A DNA stretch of 64,000 nt, taken from Huaxiibacter chinensis (GTDB lineage: Bacteria; Pseudomonadota; Gammaproteobacteria; Enterobacterales; Enterobacteriaceae). The stretch covers positions 1-64,000 of the forward strand of contig NZ_JAJVHF010000009.1 in the NCBI RefSeq assembly GCF_022171985.1. Reading direction: 5' to 3'. Position numbers and translations under genes: made by a program. Positions 1 to 9,757 of this stretch are shown here, piece after piece. Under the pieces are notes generated by a model, which was not told the origin of the DNA, searched no databases, and saw only the letters and a program-made list of their open reading frames with translations. Within the stretch, counting starts at the first letter, position 1, and every line of letters begins with the position of its first letter.

Positions 1-150
1 AACCCTGAATTTCAGGATTTTTTCTCTTCAACCGAACCGGCTGTTTGTGTGAAGTGATTCACATCCGCCGTGTCGATGGAGGCGCATTATAGGGATCCCA
101 GTTTTTAGCACAAGCGTTTTTTGGATCTTTTTTTCTGACTGCTGATTTTC
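1..150 (-). promoter_or_regulatory. rRNA operon P1 promoter and leader start (leftward)
   Basis: Read on the minus strand, a TATAAT -10 (86-91) and TTGTGC -35 (108-113) are separated by 16 bp, followed by the GC-rich discriminator GCGCCTCC. An A/T-rich UP-like stretch lies at about 114-150. Short spacing, GC discriminator and UP element are the hallmarks of stringently controlled rrn P1 promoters, and the wording matches my memory of the E. coli rrnD P1. Bases 1-76 would be the P1-P2 leader; position 1 falls where the P2 -35 should begin. The 16S gene itself is outside the window. Confidence 0.85.
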
Positions 151-266
151 CACTCTTTTCGCTGAATTCCCGCCCGATTTGCTTAAATATTGACGCATTT
201 AACGCTTGCCCACACGGGATATTACGATCAAAGTCTTCTGTATCCTGTTTATGAGCTGAGGTAGTT

Positions 267-821
267 ATGTCCCGTTCCGTGCGTCCTTATAAAGATCTTC
301 TCCCACAAAGAGGCGATCGCGTGATGATCGATAGCAGCAGTGTTGTCATTGGAGATGTCCGACTCGCCGCTGATGTCAGTATCTGGCCGTTAGTCGCTAT
401 ACGAGGTGATGTGAATTATGTCGCAATCGGTGCGCGTACGAATATCCAGGACGGCAGTGTCTTACACGTCACCCATAAATCCAGCTATAACCCTGACGGC
501 AACCCGCTGATCGTGGGCGAAGATGTCACGGTAGGACATAAAGTCATGTTGCATGGCTGCACGATTGGCAATCGCGTCCTGGTTGGAATGGGGTCTATAT
601 TGCTGGACGGCGTAATAGTAGAAGACGATGTGATGATTGGCGCTGGCAGCCTGGTGCCGCAAAACAAACGTCTGGAAAGCGGCTATCTCTATCTGGGCAG
701 TCCGGTTAAACAGATCCGCCCTTTAAAAGAAGCAGAGATAGAAGGGTTGAAATATTCAGCGAACAACTACGTAAAATGGAAAGATGAATATCTGGCTCAG
801 GATAACCAGACCCAGCCCTGA
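267..821 (+). CDS. yrdA: YrdA, gamma-carbonic anhydrase-like hexapeptide protein
   Basis: 184 aa, the usual length. Isoleucine/valine-rich hexapeptide turns across roughly residues 25-140 predict a left-handed beta-helix trimer. Zinc-binding histidines of the gamma-class fold are visible in HVTH (67, 70), GH (91) and LHGC (96). Homologues bind zinc but proven carbonic anhydrase activity is limited, so the reaction is not assured. It is transcribed away from the rRNA promoter, and its 3' end overlaps convergent yrdB by 25 bp (797-821). Confidence 0.93.
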   Translation: MSRSVRPYKDLLPQRGDRVMIDSSSVVIGDVRLAADVSIWPLVAIRGDVNYVAIGARTNIQDGSVLHVTHKSSYNPDGNPLIVGEDVTVGHKVMLHGCTIGNRVLVGMGSILLDGVIVEDDVMIGAGSLVPQNKRLESGYLYLGSPVKQIRPLKEAEIEGLKYSANNYVKWKDEYLAQDNQTQP

Positions 822-1045
822 TCGTCTTCTTGTCGATCGCGGATCCTGTCGCTGGCTTCTTCTTCCAGATCCCAGCGATTTTCAACGAACGCCTGGAGGG
901 GTGATATCCCTCCAAAACGGCGAAGCAGTTCGCCGCCCCCCATCGCACACGTCAGTTGCATACCATTCACTATTACAGGGAAGCAAACCGCCTGCCTTTC
1001 TTCATCCCAGGTTTCTCTGTCCGGGAAATGAATAGCCTGATTCAT
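797..1045 (-). CDS. yrdB: YrdB family protein (DUF1488)
   Basis: 82 aa, similar to the 85-aa E. coli protein. The start ATG at 1045 overlaps the aroE stop in an ATGA arrangement, so a longer upstream in-frame extension inside aroE is rejected. The ending DDQGWVWL and the central RWDLEEEA segment are characteristic. Its function is unknown to me. It is the last gene of the yrdD-tsaC-aroE-yrdB run and probably translationally coupled to aroE. The 3' end overlaps convergent yrdA. Confidence 0.9.
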   Translation of the reverse strand: MNQAIHFPDRETWDEERQAVCFPVIVNGMQLTCAMGGGELLRRFGGISPLQAFVENRWDLEEEASDRIRDRQEDDQGWVWLS

Positions 1046-1860
1046 ACCAGCAGCGCCTGTTGCAGGGAGTGTATCACTGGTTCTACTTCCGGTAAGACAC
1101 CATGCCAAAGCAATACCGCATGTGCAGCCTGTCCCACCAGCATTCCGAGTCCATCGGAGAGATGTTTCGCACCATGGCCTTCGCACCATGCAAGGAAAGG
1201 GGTTTGTCCTTTCTGATAGAACATGTCGTAGTAACAGGCATGGGGATTAATAAGGGAGGAGGGGATCTCAGGCACGTCGCCTTTAATGCCGCTTGAGGTC
1301 GCATTGATTATCAGATCAAACTCGTGCCCTTGAAGATTCTCCATCGCACATGCTCCCACACTACCCGTATGAGAAAACAGGCCCGCCAGTTCTTCAGCAC
1401 GGGAAAAGGTGCGATTGGTAATGGTTACGGCGCAATCCATAGACAGCAAGGGTAATAATACCCCTCGCGACGCGCCCCCTGCCCCGATGAGTAAGATCCG
1501 ATAGCCTGGTTTGATATAGGAAAGTCTTTCGAGATCGCTGAGTAAACCAATGCCGTCGGTGTTATCGCCCAGCAGTCGACCATCTTCGAGATATTTTAAG
1601 GTATTCACTGCACCCGCAAGCGAGGCGCGTTCCGTTAACACATCGGCTCGTTCAAATGCCTGCTCTTTAAATGGCACGGTAATATTCGCACCTTTGCCTC
1701 CCGCCTTAAAAAAACCATTTAGCGTCGGGATAAAGTCATCCAGTGGCGCCAGTACGCGCCCATACGGGTGTTTGATCTGCAGTTGCCGGGCAAATTCACC
1801 ATGGATAAAGGGAGATTTACTGTGCGCGATCGGATTACCAAAAACGGCGTACGTTTCCAT
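1042..1860 (-). CDS. aroE: Shikimate dehydrogenase AroE
   Basis: Reduces 3-dehydroshikimate to shikimate with NADPH in the cytosolic aromatic amino acid pathway. 272 aa from the second of two tandem ATGs. The AGGGG ribosome site sits 7 nt before this ATG but only 4 nt before the first (1863), so I prefer 1860. Substrate motifs SKSP (about 14-17), catalytic K65 in the TVPFK segment and D102 in NTDG are present. A GAGGASRG nucleotide-binding loop lies near residue 126. It follows tsaC with only a few bases between. Confidence 0.96.
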   Translation of the reverse strand: METYAVFGNPIAHSKSPFIHGEFARQLQIKHPYGRVLAPLDDFIPTLNGFFKAGGKGANITVPFKEQAFERADVLTERASLAGAVNTLKYLEDGRLLGDNTDGIGLLSDLERLSYIKPGYRILLIGAGGASRGVLLPLLSMDCAVTITNRTFSRAEELAGLFSHTGSVGACAMENLQGHEFDLIINATSSGIKGDVPEIPSSLINPHACYYDMFYQKGQTPFLAWCEGHGAKHLSDGLGMLVGQAAHAVLLWHGVLPEVEPVIHSLQQALLV

Positions 1861-1864
1861 CATG

Positions 1865-2437
1865 TTACCCCTGGCGAAAACGTTCGCCGGTTAATGCATC
1901 CCGAATTTCCGAAGGATTTTGACGCCCTCCCGTTTCACCGAGTACCACAGGGAAATCATCGCCAAATTGCGCAAGGACTTCACTTCTGTTGCGGCATGGG
2001 GGTAATCCGGTCAGGTTTGCGCTGGTTGAAACCAGTGGCTTACCAAATTGTTCACACAACGCAATAACAACAGGATGATCCGTTACCCGAACGGCCAGCG
2101 AGTTAAATCGCCCCGTCAACCAGCGAGGCGTTGTAGGCAACGCCGGGAAAACGTACGTTACCGGACCCGGCCACGATGCAAAGATCGTCTCACGTTGTTC
2201 AGACGTGAGCATTGAATCGTCAATATAGGGTTTTAGCTGCGCGAAGCTGGCAGCAATCAGAATCAGTCCTTTTTCGACGGGTCTTTGTTTGAGCGTTAAT
2301 AAGCGATTGACCGCGACTTCACTGTCCGGATCGCAACCGACTCCAAAAACAGCTTCTGTAGGATAGGCGATGACGTCTTCTTTTTTCAGTACTTCCAGTG
2401 CATGCGCAATGGAGCCTGATTGAACATTATTATTCAC
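1865..2437 (-). CDS. tsaC: Threonylcarbamoyl-AMP synthase TsaC
   Basis: Makes threonylcarbamoyl-AMP from threonine, bicarbonate and ATP, the first step of the t6A37 modification of ANN-decoding tRNAs. A single SUA5/YrdC domain with the [13 protein letters not shown] signature lies near the N-terminus and STSAN near residue 140. I chose a GTG start at 2437, giving 190 aa as in E. coli (product beginning MNNN). An ATG 30 bp upstream lies inside yrdD and would add ten non-conserved residues. It starts 4 bp past the yrdD stop. Confidence 0.93.
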   Translation of the reverse strand: MNNNVQSGSIAHALEVLKKEDVIAYPTEAVFGVGCDPDSEVAVNRLLTLKQRPVEKGLILIAASFAQLKPYIDDSMLTSEQRETIFASWPGPVTYVFPALPTTPRWLTGRFNSLAVRVTDHPVVIALCEQFGKPLVSTSANLTGLPPCRNRSEVLAQFGDDFPVVLGETGGRQNPSEIRDALTGERFRQG

Positions 2438-2441
2438 AGGT

Positions 2442-2984
2442 TTAATCCGCCGATACCGGCTTTCCACATTGTTTACTGGCGCAGAAGCATTTAACGCCCT
2501 GCGCTGTTTTCTTTTCTATAAGCAGCGGGTAATCGCAATGAGGGCATGATCCCGCAACCGGTTTGAAATTGATAACAAACTGACATTCCGGATAGCGATC
2601 GCAGGAGTAAAAGGTTTTGCCAAAACGCGAACGACGCTGGACCAGGCTCCCTTGTTGGCACTGTGGGCACGCTATCGCTGTTTCATCTGGCTTATCAATT
2701 TGTTCAGTATGTGCGCACTGGGGATAGTCAATGCATCCGATAAACATGCCAAAGCGCCCCTGGCGCAGCACGAGATTGCCGCCGCATTCAGGGCAGGTCT
2801 GCCCCTCCAGAATCTTAACGATATGTCCGTCCGCCTGATTCTGCAGGGGACGAACATATTGGCAGTCCGGATAGTGAGAGCATCCGAGAAACGGACCGTG
2901 TTTCCCGGATCGTATAACAAGTTCAGCCCCGCATTGTGGGCAGGGCTCGTTGTTACGCACCGTAAAGAGTGCTGATTTGGCCAT
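2442..2984 (-). CDS. yrdD: YrdD, topoisomerase I C-terminal-like zinc-ribbon protein
   Basis: 180 aa made almost wholly of four Cys4 zinc-ribbon units: C15/C18/C35/C41, C64/C67/C84/C90, C106/C109/C128/C134, and C147/C150 with C166 or C168 and C173. The repeats resemble the C-terminal DNA-binding fingers of topoisomerase I, but there is no catalytic topoisomerase domain. Nucleic-acid binding is a reasonable inference; the cellular role is not established to my knowledge. It is followed closely by tsaC. Confidence 0.92.
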   Translation of the reverse strand: MAKSALFTVRNNEPCPQCGAELVIRSGKHGPFLGCSHYPDCQYVRPLQNQADGHIVKILEGQTCPECGGNLVLRQGRFGMFIGCIDYPQCAHTEQIDKPDETAIACPQCQQGSLVQRRSRFGKTFYSCDRYPECQFVINFKPVAGSCPHCDYPLLIEKKTAQGVKCFCASKQCGKPVSAD

Positions 2985-3009
2985 AAATACTCTTCATGCT
3001 ACACATCAA

Positions 3010-3483
3010 TTAATGCAGCATACCTTCATTCACTTCAAAGAGTAATTCTTCCATCTGCTGATAGGCATTTTCACACCCTGGAATGTTAAACAGAACCATC
3101 AGGATGACCCATTTCAGATCATCCAGTTCGAACTCTGCCGTATCCAGCGCCATGACGCGCTCTATCACCATCTCTCGGGTTTCGAGGTTTAGCACCTGAA
3201 TTTGCTCCAGGAATAACAAAAATCCCCGGCAACTGGCATCCAGCCTTTCACCCTCTTCTGCTGTATAGATCCTCACAGATAAAGGGTCAGAGGCCATCTG
3301 CATCGGTTCGGCAAGACCATCCTGATAGTCAGCCAGTTTTTCGAGCCAGTTTAATGCGTTAAAGATATCTTCCTGTTCAAATCCCGCATCGGTAAGGTCT
3401 CGCGTTATTCTGTCCTGATCCACGCGCGTTTCGGCTTCGTTATGGATGTAAGTCTCAAACAAATACATCAGTACGTCGAACAT
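3010..3483 (-). CDS. smg: Smg family protein (DUF494)
   Basis: 157 aa, identical in length to E. coli Smg, rich in acidic residues and predicted mostly helical, with the conserved ending [11 protein letters not shown]. The function is uncertain. The start lies 29 bp inside the 3' end of dprA, so the two are translated in different frames over 3455-3483 and are probably coupled. It belongs to the same leftward run as dprA, yrdD, tsaC, aroE and yrdB. Confidence 0.93.
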   Translation of the reverse strand: MFDVLMYLFETYIHNEAETRVDQDRITRDLTDAGFEQEDIFNALNWLEKLADYQDGLAEPMQMASDPLSVRIYTAEEGERLDASCRGFLLFLEQIQVLNLETREMVIERVMALDTAEFELDDLKWVILMVLFNIPGCENAYQQMEELLFEVNEGMLH

Positions 3484-4579
3484 GGCTTGCCCTCCTTAAT
3501 CGGACATAGCCGCCGGGTACAGCTGCGATCCACCCTGCTAACTCCAGTTCCAGTAGCTGTGCTACCGTTGCTGGCACAGGTTGGCCGGCACGTTCAGCGA
3601 CAACGTCAACAGGTGTTACCTCATCTCCTACGTTAGCCAGGAGCTTTGGAAATGGCAATGCCACGGCCTCCTTATCTGATGAATAAAGTGCTTTTTCAGG
3701 CTGATCCGCTGACCAATGTAACCCATGTCGCAAATTTTCGAGGATGTCCTCCGCGCGTGTAACCGGCGTTGCGCCCTGTTTTATTAACCAGTGTGGACCT
3801 TCACAACCGGGGTTTCCTATCGGCCCCGGCAAGGCAAATACCTCGCGGCCTTGTTCCAGCCCATATCGGGCCGTCACTAACGAACCACTGCGTAACGCAG
3901 CCTCGACGACAAATACGCCGAGGCTTAACCCACTAATGATTCGATTACGACGGGGAAAATTGGCAGGCCAGGGAGGCGTAGCCAGCGAGAATTCAGAAAT
4001 AACGGCACCGGCAGAGGCAATAATCTGTTCAGCCAGAGGCACATGCCTGCGCGGGTAGACGTTGAATAGCCCGTTGCCAAGCACTGCCACCGTCGTACCC
4101 TGGACGGCAAGCGTCGCACGGTGTGCCACGCCGTCTATACCACACGCCAGCCCGCTGGTTATGGTCAATCCAGTTTGTGCCAGTTGCTCACAAATGATCT
4201 TCCCCCAGCGTTCGCCATACCAGGAGGGGGAGCGACTTCCCACGACAGCCAACTGAACGCTATTTAGCGCATGAATATTTCCGGCAACAAACAATGCGCC
4301 GGGAAAATCGACCAGCGTGCGCAAAATAGAGGGATAGTGCGGGCTGTTCGCCGTCAGAAGATAATGGTCGGGCATAGCAAGCCACTGCAAGCTTCTTTCT
4401 ATCTCAGCGCCGCTCTGCGCATAAAACTTGTCGATCTGCTTTTTTGTCAGCCCGGCTTCTGCAAGTAAAGCGTGATCTAACTGCCCGCATGATGAGAGAC
4501 GCTGGCCAAGGTTAACCATTCTCTCACCATATAAATCACCTATATGTATCAGGCGTAACCAAATCTCTGTCGATGTCAT
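3455..4579 (-). CDS. dprA: DNA-processing protein DprA (Smf)
   Basis: 374 aa from the ATG at 4579 (MTSTEIW), as in E. coli; an ATG ten codons upstream is not conserved. Family members bind single-stranded DNA and load RecA during natural transformation; in enterobacteria the role is less clear. A Rossmann-like core is visible from about residue 100: [13 protein letters not shown], then SGLACGIDG and [14 protein letters not shown]-terminal winged-helix-like region follows. It is divergent from def. Confidence 0.93.
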   Translation of the reverse strand: MTSTEIWLRLIHIGDLYGERMVNLGQRLSSCGQLDHALLAEAGLTKKQIDKFYAQSGAEIERSLQWLAMPDHYLLTANSPHYPSILRTLVDFPGALFVAGNIHALNSVQLAVVGSRSPSWYGERWGKIICEQLAQTGLTITSGLACGIDGVAHRATLAVQGTTVAVLGNGLFNVYPRRHVPLAEQIIASAGAVISEFSLATPPWPANFPRRNRIISGLSLGVFVVEAALRSGSLVTARYGLEQGREVFALPGPIGNPGCEGPHWLIKQGATPVTRAEDILENLRHGLHWSADQPEKALYSSDKEAVALPFPKLLANVGDEVTPVDVVAERAGQPVPATVAQLLELELAGWIAAVPGGYVRLRRASHVRRTDVFV

Positions 4580-4631
4580 CCTTTCCCCTGCCATAAGCAG
4601 CCTCAGCAATCTTTGCGATTGGTCAGCGATG

Positions 4632-4661
4632 CTGTCAATCAGAGGGGGATTTGTCTAGAAT
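4632..4661 (+). promoter_or_regulatory. Candidate promoter for def-fmt
   Basis: A CTGTCA (4632-4637) and TAGAAT (4656-4661) pair with 18-bp spacing lies in the dprA-def divergent gap, about 45 bp before the def start. The match is moderate and unproven. Confidence 0.4.
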
Positions 4662-4706
4662 AGAGGTAATAATCTTATCAACTCCTGAATACGACTCTGG
4701 AAATTT

Positions 4707-5216
4707 ATGGCAGTTTTGCAAGTGTTACATATTCCGGACGAGCGCCTTCGCATCGTCGCTGAACCGGTTAAAGAAGTGAATGCAGAAATTCAGCGTATCG
4801 TCGATGATATGTTCGATACGATGTACGCTGAAGAAGGGATTGGCCTGGCGGCAACACAGGTAGACATTCACAAACGTATCATCGTGATTGATGTATCAGA
4901 AAATCGCGAAGAGCGCCTGGTGCTGATCAATCCTGAGCTGCTTGAGAAAAGCGGCGAAACCGGTATTGAAGAGGGCTGTCTGTCCATCCCTGAACAACGT
5001 GCTTTGGTGCCTCGTGCAGAGAAAGTGAAAATTCGCGCGCTTGACCGAGACGGCAAACCGTTTGAACTGGAAGCAGATGACCTGCTGGCGATTTGCATTC
5101 AGCATGAGATGGATCATCTGGTGGGGAAACTCTTTATTGATTATCTCTCCCCCCTGAAGCAACAGCGTATTCGTCAGAAAGTAGAGAAACTGGACCGTAT
5201 GCGCGCTCGTGCATAA
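4707..5216 (+). CDS. def: Peptide deformylase
   Basis: Metalloenzyme removing the formyl group from the initiator methionine of nascent proteins; essential and cytosolic. 169 aa. All three hallmark motifs are present: GIGLAATQ (44-51), EGCLS with metal ligand C91, and HEMDH with H133, catalytic E134 and H137. It is first gene of the rightward operon, 27 bp before fmt, whose product adds the formyl group that Def removes. Confidence 0.98.
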   Translation: MAVLQVLHIPDERLRIVAEPVKEVNAEIQRIVDDMFDTMYAEEGIGLAATQVDIHKRIIVIDVSENREERLVLINPELLEKSGETGIEEGCLSIPEQRALVPRAEKVKIRALDRDGKPFELEADDLLAICIQHEMDHLVGKLFIDYLSPLKQQRIRQKVEKLDRMRARA

Positions 5217-5243
5217 TGTGCCCCCCCGGATACAAGGAATAAC

Positions 5244-6191
5244 GTGTCTAGAAAGCTTCGCATTATCTTCGCTGGAACGCCCGATTTCGCGGCGCGACAT
5301 CTTGATGCGCTTTTAACGTCGGGTCATGAGGTTGTGGGTGTGTTTACACAGCCTGACCGCCCGGCCGGGCGCGGCAAAAAATTGCTCCCTGGCCCGGTAA
5401 AAGTACTGGCGGAAGAAAAAGGGTTACCGGTATTTCAGCCGGTATCCCTACGCCCGGCAGAGAATCAGCAGCTGGTCGCTGACCTGAATGCAGATGTCAT
5501 GGTGGTTGTGGCCTATGGGTTGATTTTGCCCAAAGCTGTGCTTGATCTACCGCGTCTGGGCTGCGTGAATGTGCACGGTTCTCTCCTGCCTCGCTGGCGT
5601 GGAGCTGCTCCTATTCAACGTGCGCTATGGGCGGGTGACAGTGAAACCGGCGTGACGATCATGAAGATGGATGTTGGCCTGGATACGGGTGACATGCTCT
5701 TTAAGCTCGCCTGCCCCATCACCGCTGAGGATACCAGCGCGACCTTGTACGATAAGCTCGCAGAGCTTGGTCCACAGGGATTAATCGAAACCTTGCAACA
5801 GCTGGCAGACGGCACGGCACATCCGGAAGTGCAGGATGAAGCCCTCGTTACCTATGCGGAAAAACTCAGTAAAGAGGAAGCCAGAATTGACTGGTCCCTG
5901 TCTGCCGCCCAGCTTGAACGCTGTATTCGTGCCTTTAATCCCTGGCCGATGAGCTGGCTGATGATTGACGATCAGCCTGTCAAAATCTGGAAAGCTTCCG
6001 TTATTGACGCAGAAACACAAGCCGTTCCGGGCACCATCGTCGACGCAAATAAACAGGGAATTCAGGTCGCCACGACTTCAGGCATCCTGAATCTTGAATC
6101 ACTCCAGCCGGCGGGCAAGAAAGCGATGAGCGCACAGGATCTTTTAAATTCTCGTCGTGAGTGGTTTACGCCAGGCAGAAGTCTTGCCTGA
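5244..6191 (+). CDS. fmt: Methionyl-tRNA formyltransferase
   Basis: Transfers a formyl group from 10-formyltetrahydrofolate to Met-tRNAfMet for initiation. 315 aa from a GTG start at 5244, preceded by AAGGAAT. The N-terminal formyltransferase domain carries the [13 protein letters not shown] active-site segment near residue 110; a smaller C-terminal tRNA-binding domain follows. It pairs functionally with def just upstream. A strong hairpin lies just downstream. Confidence 0.98.
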   Translation: MSRKLRIIFAGTPDFAARHLDALLTSGHEVVGVFTQPDRPAGRGKKLLPGPVKVLAEEKGLPVFQPVSLRPAENQQLVADLNADVMVVVAYGLILPKAVLDLPRLGCVNVHGSLLPRWRGAAPIQRALWAGDSETGVTIMKMDVGLDTGDMLFKLACPITAEDTSATLYDKLAELGPQGLIETLQQLADGTAHPEVQDEALVTYAEKLSKEEARIDWSLSAAQLERCIRAFNPWPMSWLMIDDQPVKIWKASVIDAETQAVPGTIVDANKQGIQVATTSGILNLESLQPAGKKAMSAQDLLNSRREWFTPGRSLA

Positions 6192-6208
6192 GTTCATCTA
6201 TTCCTAAG

Positions 6209-6235
6209 GCCCGGAGTTTCCGGGCATTTTTATTT
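6209..6235 (+). terminator. Terminator-like hairpin between fmt and rsmB
   Basis: Perfect 7-bp stem GCCCGGA/TCCGGGC with a 3-nt loop, followed by ATTTTTATTT. It sits 17 bp after the fmt stop and just before rsmB, so termination would be partial or rsmB has its own promoter. Confidence 0.75.
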
Positions 6236-6243
6236 CTACGGCT

Positions 6244-7527
6244 ATGAAAAAACAAAACCTTCGCAGTATGGCAGCACAGGCTATTGAGCAAGTAGTCGAA
6301 CAGGGTCAGTCTCTGAGCAACATTCTGCCACCGCTGCAGCAAAAAGTGTCCGATAAAGATAAAGCCCTGCTGCAGGAGTTGTGCTTTGGCGTGCTACGCA
6401 CCCTTCCCCAGCATGAATGGCTTATCAGCAAACTCATGTCCCGGCCAATGACGGGAAAGCAGCGCACCATTCATTATCTGATTATGGTCGGATTTTATCA
6501 GTTGCTGCATACGCGTATTCCTCCGCATGCCGCTCTGGCTGAAACCGTGGAAGGCGCCGTTGCCATCAAACGCCCGCAGTTGAAAGGGCTCATTAACGGC
6601 GTGCTGCGTCAGTTCCAGCGCCAGCAGGAAGAACTTCTGGCCGAATTTGCACAATCAGAACATCGCTTCCTGCATCCAGAGTGGCTGCTAAAACGACTTA
6701 AAAAAGCCTACCCGGAAAACTGGGCCGCAATAGTCGAGGCAAACAACCAACGCCCTCCTATGTGGCTGCGCGTTAACCGCGCTCATCACTCACGCGATGA
6801 GTGGCTGGCTCTTCTGGAAGAAGCCGGTATGGAGGGTGCAGTACACAGCGGGTATCCGGATGCAGTGCGTTTACTTTCTCCTGCACCCGTATTTTCTTTA
6901 CCGGGTTTTGATCAAGGCTGGGTCACCGTACAGGATGCATCAGCCCAGGGTTGCATGGCCTATCTGGAACCGCAAAATGGCGAGCGTATTTTAGATCTCT
7001 GTGCAGCGCCAGGCGGTAAAACAACCCATATTCTGGAAGTTGCTCCGCAGGCGAGCGTTTTGGCCGTCGATGTCGATGAACAACGACTCTCCCGCGTTTA
7101 TGACAACCTGAAACGCCTCGGTTTAAAAGCAGAGGTTAAACAAGGCGATGGCCGCACGCCAGCCCAGTGGTGTGGCGATGAGCAGTTCGACCGTATTTTA
7201 TTAGATGCGCCTTGTTCTGCTACGGGCGTGGTGCGTCGACATCCCGATATAAAATGGCTGCGCCGCGATCGCGATATCAGTGAATTAGCCCAGTTGCAGG
7301 CAGAAATCCTGGAGGCCATCTGGCCACACCTTAAGTCCGGCGGCACGCTGGTTTATGCCACCTGCTCTGTACTTCCTGAAGAGAATGGTCAGCAAATCGC
7401 AGCATTCCTGAAACGCACACCAGACGCCAAACTCTGTACAGGCACTGCCGAAAAACCGGGCAAACAAAATCTTCCCGGAGCTGAAGAAGGTGATGGCTTC
7501 TTTTACGCTAAGATAGTCAAAGCGTGA
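6244..7527 (+). CDS. rsmB: 16S rRNA (cytosine-967-C5)-methyltransferase RsmB
   Basis: Methylates C967 of 16S rRNA using SAM. 427 aa, near the E. coli 429. It has an N-terminal NusB-like RNA-binding domain (about 1-140) and a C-terminal Rossmann methyltransferase with the SAM loop [11 protein letters not shown] near residue 255. Two catalytic cysteines sit in DAPCSATG and in [10 protein letters not shown]. It is followed 22 bp later by trkA. Confidence 0.97.
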   Translation: MKKQNLRSMAAQAIEQVVEQGQSLSNILPPLQQKVSDKDKALLQELCFGVLRTLPQHEWLISKLMSRPMTGKQRTIHYLIMVGFYQLLHTRIPPHAALAETVEGAVAIKRPQLKGLINGVLRQFQRQQEELLAEFAQSEHRFLHPEWLLKRLKKAYPENWAAIVEANNQRPPMWLRVNRAHHSRDEWLALLEEAGMEGAVHSGYPDAVRLLSPAPVFSLPGFDQGWVTVQDASAQGCMAYLEPQNGERILDLCAAPGGKTTHILEVAPQASVLAVDVDEQRLSRVYDNLKRLGLKAEVKQGDGRTPAQWCGDEQFDRILLDAPCSATGVVRRHPDIKWLRRDRDISELAQLQAEILEAIWPHLKSGGTLVYATCSVLPEENGQQIAAFLKRTPDAKLCTGTAEKPGKQNLPGAEEGDGFFYAKIVKA

Positions 7528-7549
7528 TGGTGAAAACAGGTCGCAATTT

Positions 7550-8926
7550 ATGAAGATAATCATTCTGGGTGCCGGACAGGTCGGTGGTACGTTGGCCGAA
7601 AACCTGGTGGGCGAGAATAACGACATCACTATCGTTGATACCAACGGGGATCGGCTGCGCGGTTTGCAGGATAAGTTCGATCTGCGCGTTGTGCAGGGCC
7701 ATGGTTCACACCCTCGCGTTCTGCGCGAGGCGGGTGCTGACGATGCAGACATGCTGGTCGCGGTCACCAGTTCAGATGAAACCAACATGGTTGCCTGTCA
7801 GGTCGCGTATTCGTTATTTAACACGCCGAATCGTATTGCGCGTATTCGTTCCCCGGATTACGTGCGGGATGCGGAGAAGTTATTTAATTCGGAAGCGGTG
7901 CCCATCGATCATTTGATTGCGCCGGAACAGTTGGTTATCGACAGCATTTACCGTTTGATTGAGTATCCGGGCGCATTGCAGGTCGTCAATTTCGCCGAGG
8001 GCAAGGTCAGCCTGGCGGTGGTGAAAGCCTATTATGGCGGCCCGTTGATTGGCAACGCATTGTCCACCATGCGTGAACATATGCCTCATATTGATACGCG
8101 CGTCGCAGCGATATTCCGCCATGACCGCCCCATCCGTCCACAAGGCTCAACCATTGTGGAAGCGGGTGATGAAGTCTTCTTTATCGCAGCATCGCAGCAT
8201 ATTCGTGCGGTAATGAGTGAGCTTCAGCGTCTGGAAAAACCCTACAAGCGCATCATGCTGGTTGGGGGCGGGAATATCGGCGCTGGTCTGGCGCATCGTC
8301 TGGAAAAAGACTACAGCGTAAAACTGATCGAACGCGATCAACAGCGCGCTGCCGAGCTCGCAGAAAAATTGCAAAACACGATCGTCTTCTATGGCGATGC
8401 GTCCGATCAAGAGTTACTCGCCGAAGAGCATATCGATCAAGTCGATCTGTTTATTGCGGTCACGAATGACGATGAAGCGAACATTATGTCTGCCATGCTG
8501 GCAAAACGCATGGGCGCCAAAAAAGTTATGGTGTTGATTCAACGCCGGGCCTATGTGGATTTGGTGCAAGGCAGCGTGATTGATATCGCTATTTCCCCAC
8601 AACAGGCAACGATTTCTGCATTACTTAGCCACGTGCGAAAAGCGGATATCGTCGGGGTTTCCTCATTACGTCGTGGCGTTGCCGAGGCCATCGAGGCCGT
8701 AGCGCACGGCGATGAAACCACCTCACGCGTTGTTGGCCGTGCCATCGATGAAATTAAACTGCCGCCAGGTACGATTATTGGTGCCGTAGTGCGTGGAAAC
8801 GACGTCATGATTGCGAACGATAATTTACGTATTGAGCAAGGCGATCACGTCATTATGTTCCTGACGGATAAAAAGTTTATTAGCGACGTAGAACGCTTAT
8901 TCCAGCCAAGTCCTTTCTTCCTGTAA
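7550..8926 (+). CDS. trkA: Trk potassium uptake regulatory protein TrkA
   Basis: Peripheral NAD-binding subunit that gates the TrkG/TrkH potassium transporters at the inner membrane. 458 aa with two tandem RCK units, each with a Rossmann loop: GAGQVGG near residue 7 and GGGNIGAG near residue 240. Each is followed by a smaller RCK-C part. There are no membrane segments, as expected. It lies downstream of rsmB, the usual enterobacterial arrangement. Confidence 0.97.
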   Translation: MKIIILGAGQVGGTLAENLVGENNDITIVDTNGDRLRGLQDKFDLRVVQGHGSHPRVLREAGADDADMLVAVTSSDETNMVACQVAYSLFNTPNRIARIRSPDYVRDAEKLFNSEAVPIDHLIAPEQLVIDSIYRLIEYPGALQVVNFAEGKVSLAVVKAYYGGPLIGNALSTMREHMPHIDTRVAAIFRHDRPIRPQGSTIVEAGDEVFFIAASQHIRAVMSELQRLEKPYKRIMLVGGGNIGAGLAHRLEKDYSVKLIERDQQRAAELAEKLQNTIVFYGDASDQELLAEEHIDQVDLFIAVTNDDEANIMSAMLAKRMGAKKVMVLIQRRAYVDLVQGSVIDIAISPQQATISALLSHVRKADIVGVSSLRRGVAEAIEAVAHGDETTSRVVGRAIDEIKLPPGTIIGAVVRGNDVMIANDNLRIEQGDHVIMFLTDKKFISDVERLFQPSPFFL

Positions 8927-8934
8927 TTCTGATG

Positions 8935-8954
8935 GGGTACCTTTACAGGTACCC
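8935..8954 (+). terminator. Hairpin after trkA
   Basis: Perfect 7-bp stem GGGTACC/GGTACCC with a 6-nt loop, 8 bp past the trkA stop. There is no clear U tract, so it may protect the 3' end rather than terminate on its own. Confidence 0.5.
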
Positions 8955-9073
8955 TGAAGATAATCCCCTATATTTTCTGATGACTAATTCTTCCTGACGA
9001 TTATTAGTCGTTAATGGTAATTAGCTAATGATTTGTTAAACTTAAAATTGTCAGCTGGCATAAGGAGAATGAA

Positions 9074-9484
9074 ATGAGTTTTGTTAAAGAATTTCGCGAA
9101 TTTGCGATGCGCGGGAACGTGGTAGATTTGGCAGTAGGTGTGATTATTGGTGCAGCGTTCGGTAAGATCGTTTCATCTCTTGTCGCCGATATCATTATGC
9201 CGCCGTTAGGATTATTAATTGGCGGCATCGATTTCAAACAGTTTGCCGTTACGCTTCGTGAAGCGCAGGGTGATATTCCTGCCGTCGTAATGCATTACGG
9301 TATTTTTATTCAGAATATCTTTGATTTTGTCATCGTTGCATTTGCGATCTTCCTGGCTATCAAGCTTATCAATAAGCTGAATCGCAAAAAAGAAGAGCCT
9401 AAAGCACCACCGGCCCCTACGAAAGAAGAAGTGCTGCTTACTGAAATTCGCGATCTGTTAAAAGAACAGAACAGTCGTTCTTAA
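9074..9484 (+). CDS. mscL: Large-conductance mechanosensitive channel MscL
   Basis: Homopentameric inner-membrane channel opened by membrane tension in hypo-osmotic shock. 136 aa, exact E. coli length. The N-terminal amphipathic [15 protein letters not shown] helix is followed by TM1 (about 15-45), a periplasmic loop, TM2 (about 75-100) and a charged C-terminal helix bundle ([16 protein letters not shown]). Its TAA stop abuts the stop of convergent arfA with no base between. Confidence 0.98.
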   Translation: MSFVKEFREFAMRGNVVDLAVGVIIGAAFGKIVSSLVADIIMPPLGLLIGGIDFKQFAVTLREAQGDIPAVVMHYGIFIQNIFDFVIVAFAIFLAIKLINKLNRKKEEPKAPPAPTKEEVLLTEIRDLLKEQNSRS

Positions 9485-9700
9485 TCAGGCCCAGAAAGTA
9501 AGAAGGCCAGTGGCAAAAAAGCGATTCACTTTCTTGCCACTGGCCTCCCAGTTACGTCCTTTTGCATTTTTCTCTTTTCGCAAATAACTGCCTTTTCCTT
9601 TCTTATTCTTTTCAATACGCTGTTTAAACAGGGGATCATGCAGTAATGCTGCAATAGCATTGTCCTGAATTTGGCCTTTCGTATGTTGATACCGGCTCAT
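9485..9700 (-). CDS. arfA: Alternative ribosome-rescue factor ArfA
   Basis: Backup to tmRNA: binds ribosomes stalled on stop-less mRNA and recruits RF2 to release the peptide. 71 aa; the N-terminal [11 protein letters not shown] and central KGKGSYLRK match the family. The last 15 or so codons form a strong hairpin (9504-9546), so the mRNA is expected to end before the stop codon and produce a truncated active protein only when tmRNA fails. That mechanism is known for E. coli ArfA and inferred here. It shares its end with mscL. Confidence 0.93.
   Translation of the reverse strand: MSRYQHTKGQIQDNAIAALLHDPLFKQRIEKNKKGKGSYLRKEKNAKGRNWEASGKKVNRFFATGLLTFWA
9504..9546 (-). terminator. Hairpin inside arfA coding sequence
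   Basis: Perfect 13-bp inverted repeat AGGCCAGTGGCAA/TTGCCACTGGCCT with a 17-nt loop, wholly within the arfA frame and before its stop at 9485-9487. On the arfA strand it is followed by U-rich TTCTTACTTTCT. In E. coli the equivalent structure is an intrinsic terminator or RNase III site that makes arfA mRNA non-stop. It may also serve the opposing mscL transcript. Confidence 0.85.
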
Positions 9701-9757
9701 AAGTTCTCCAGATTGTATGTAAAAACAGCAGGAGTGTAGTCCTGCCTCTCTTTAAAA

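Noticed and set aside
1046..1189. Upstream extension of YrdB
   Set aside because: It lies within aroE in another frame; the conserved start is the ATGA overlap with the aroE stop.
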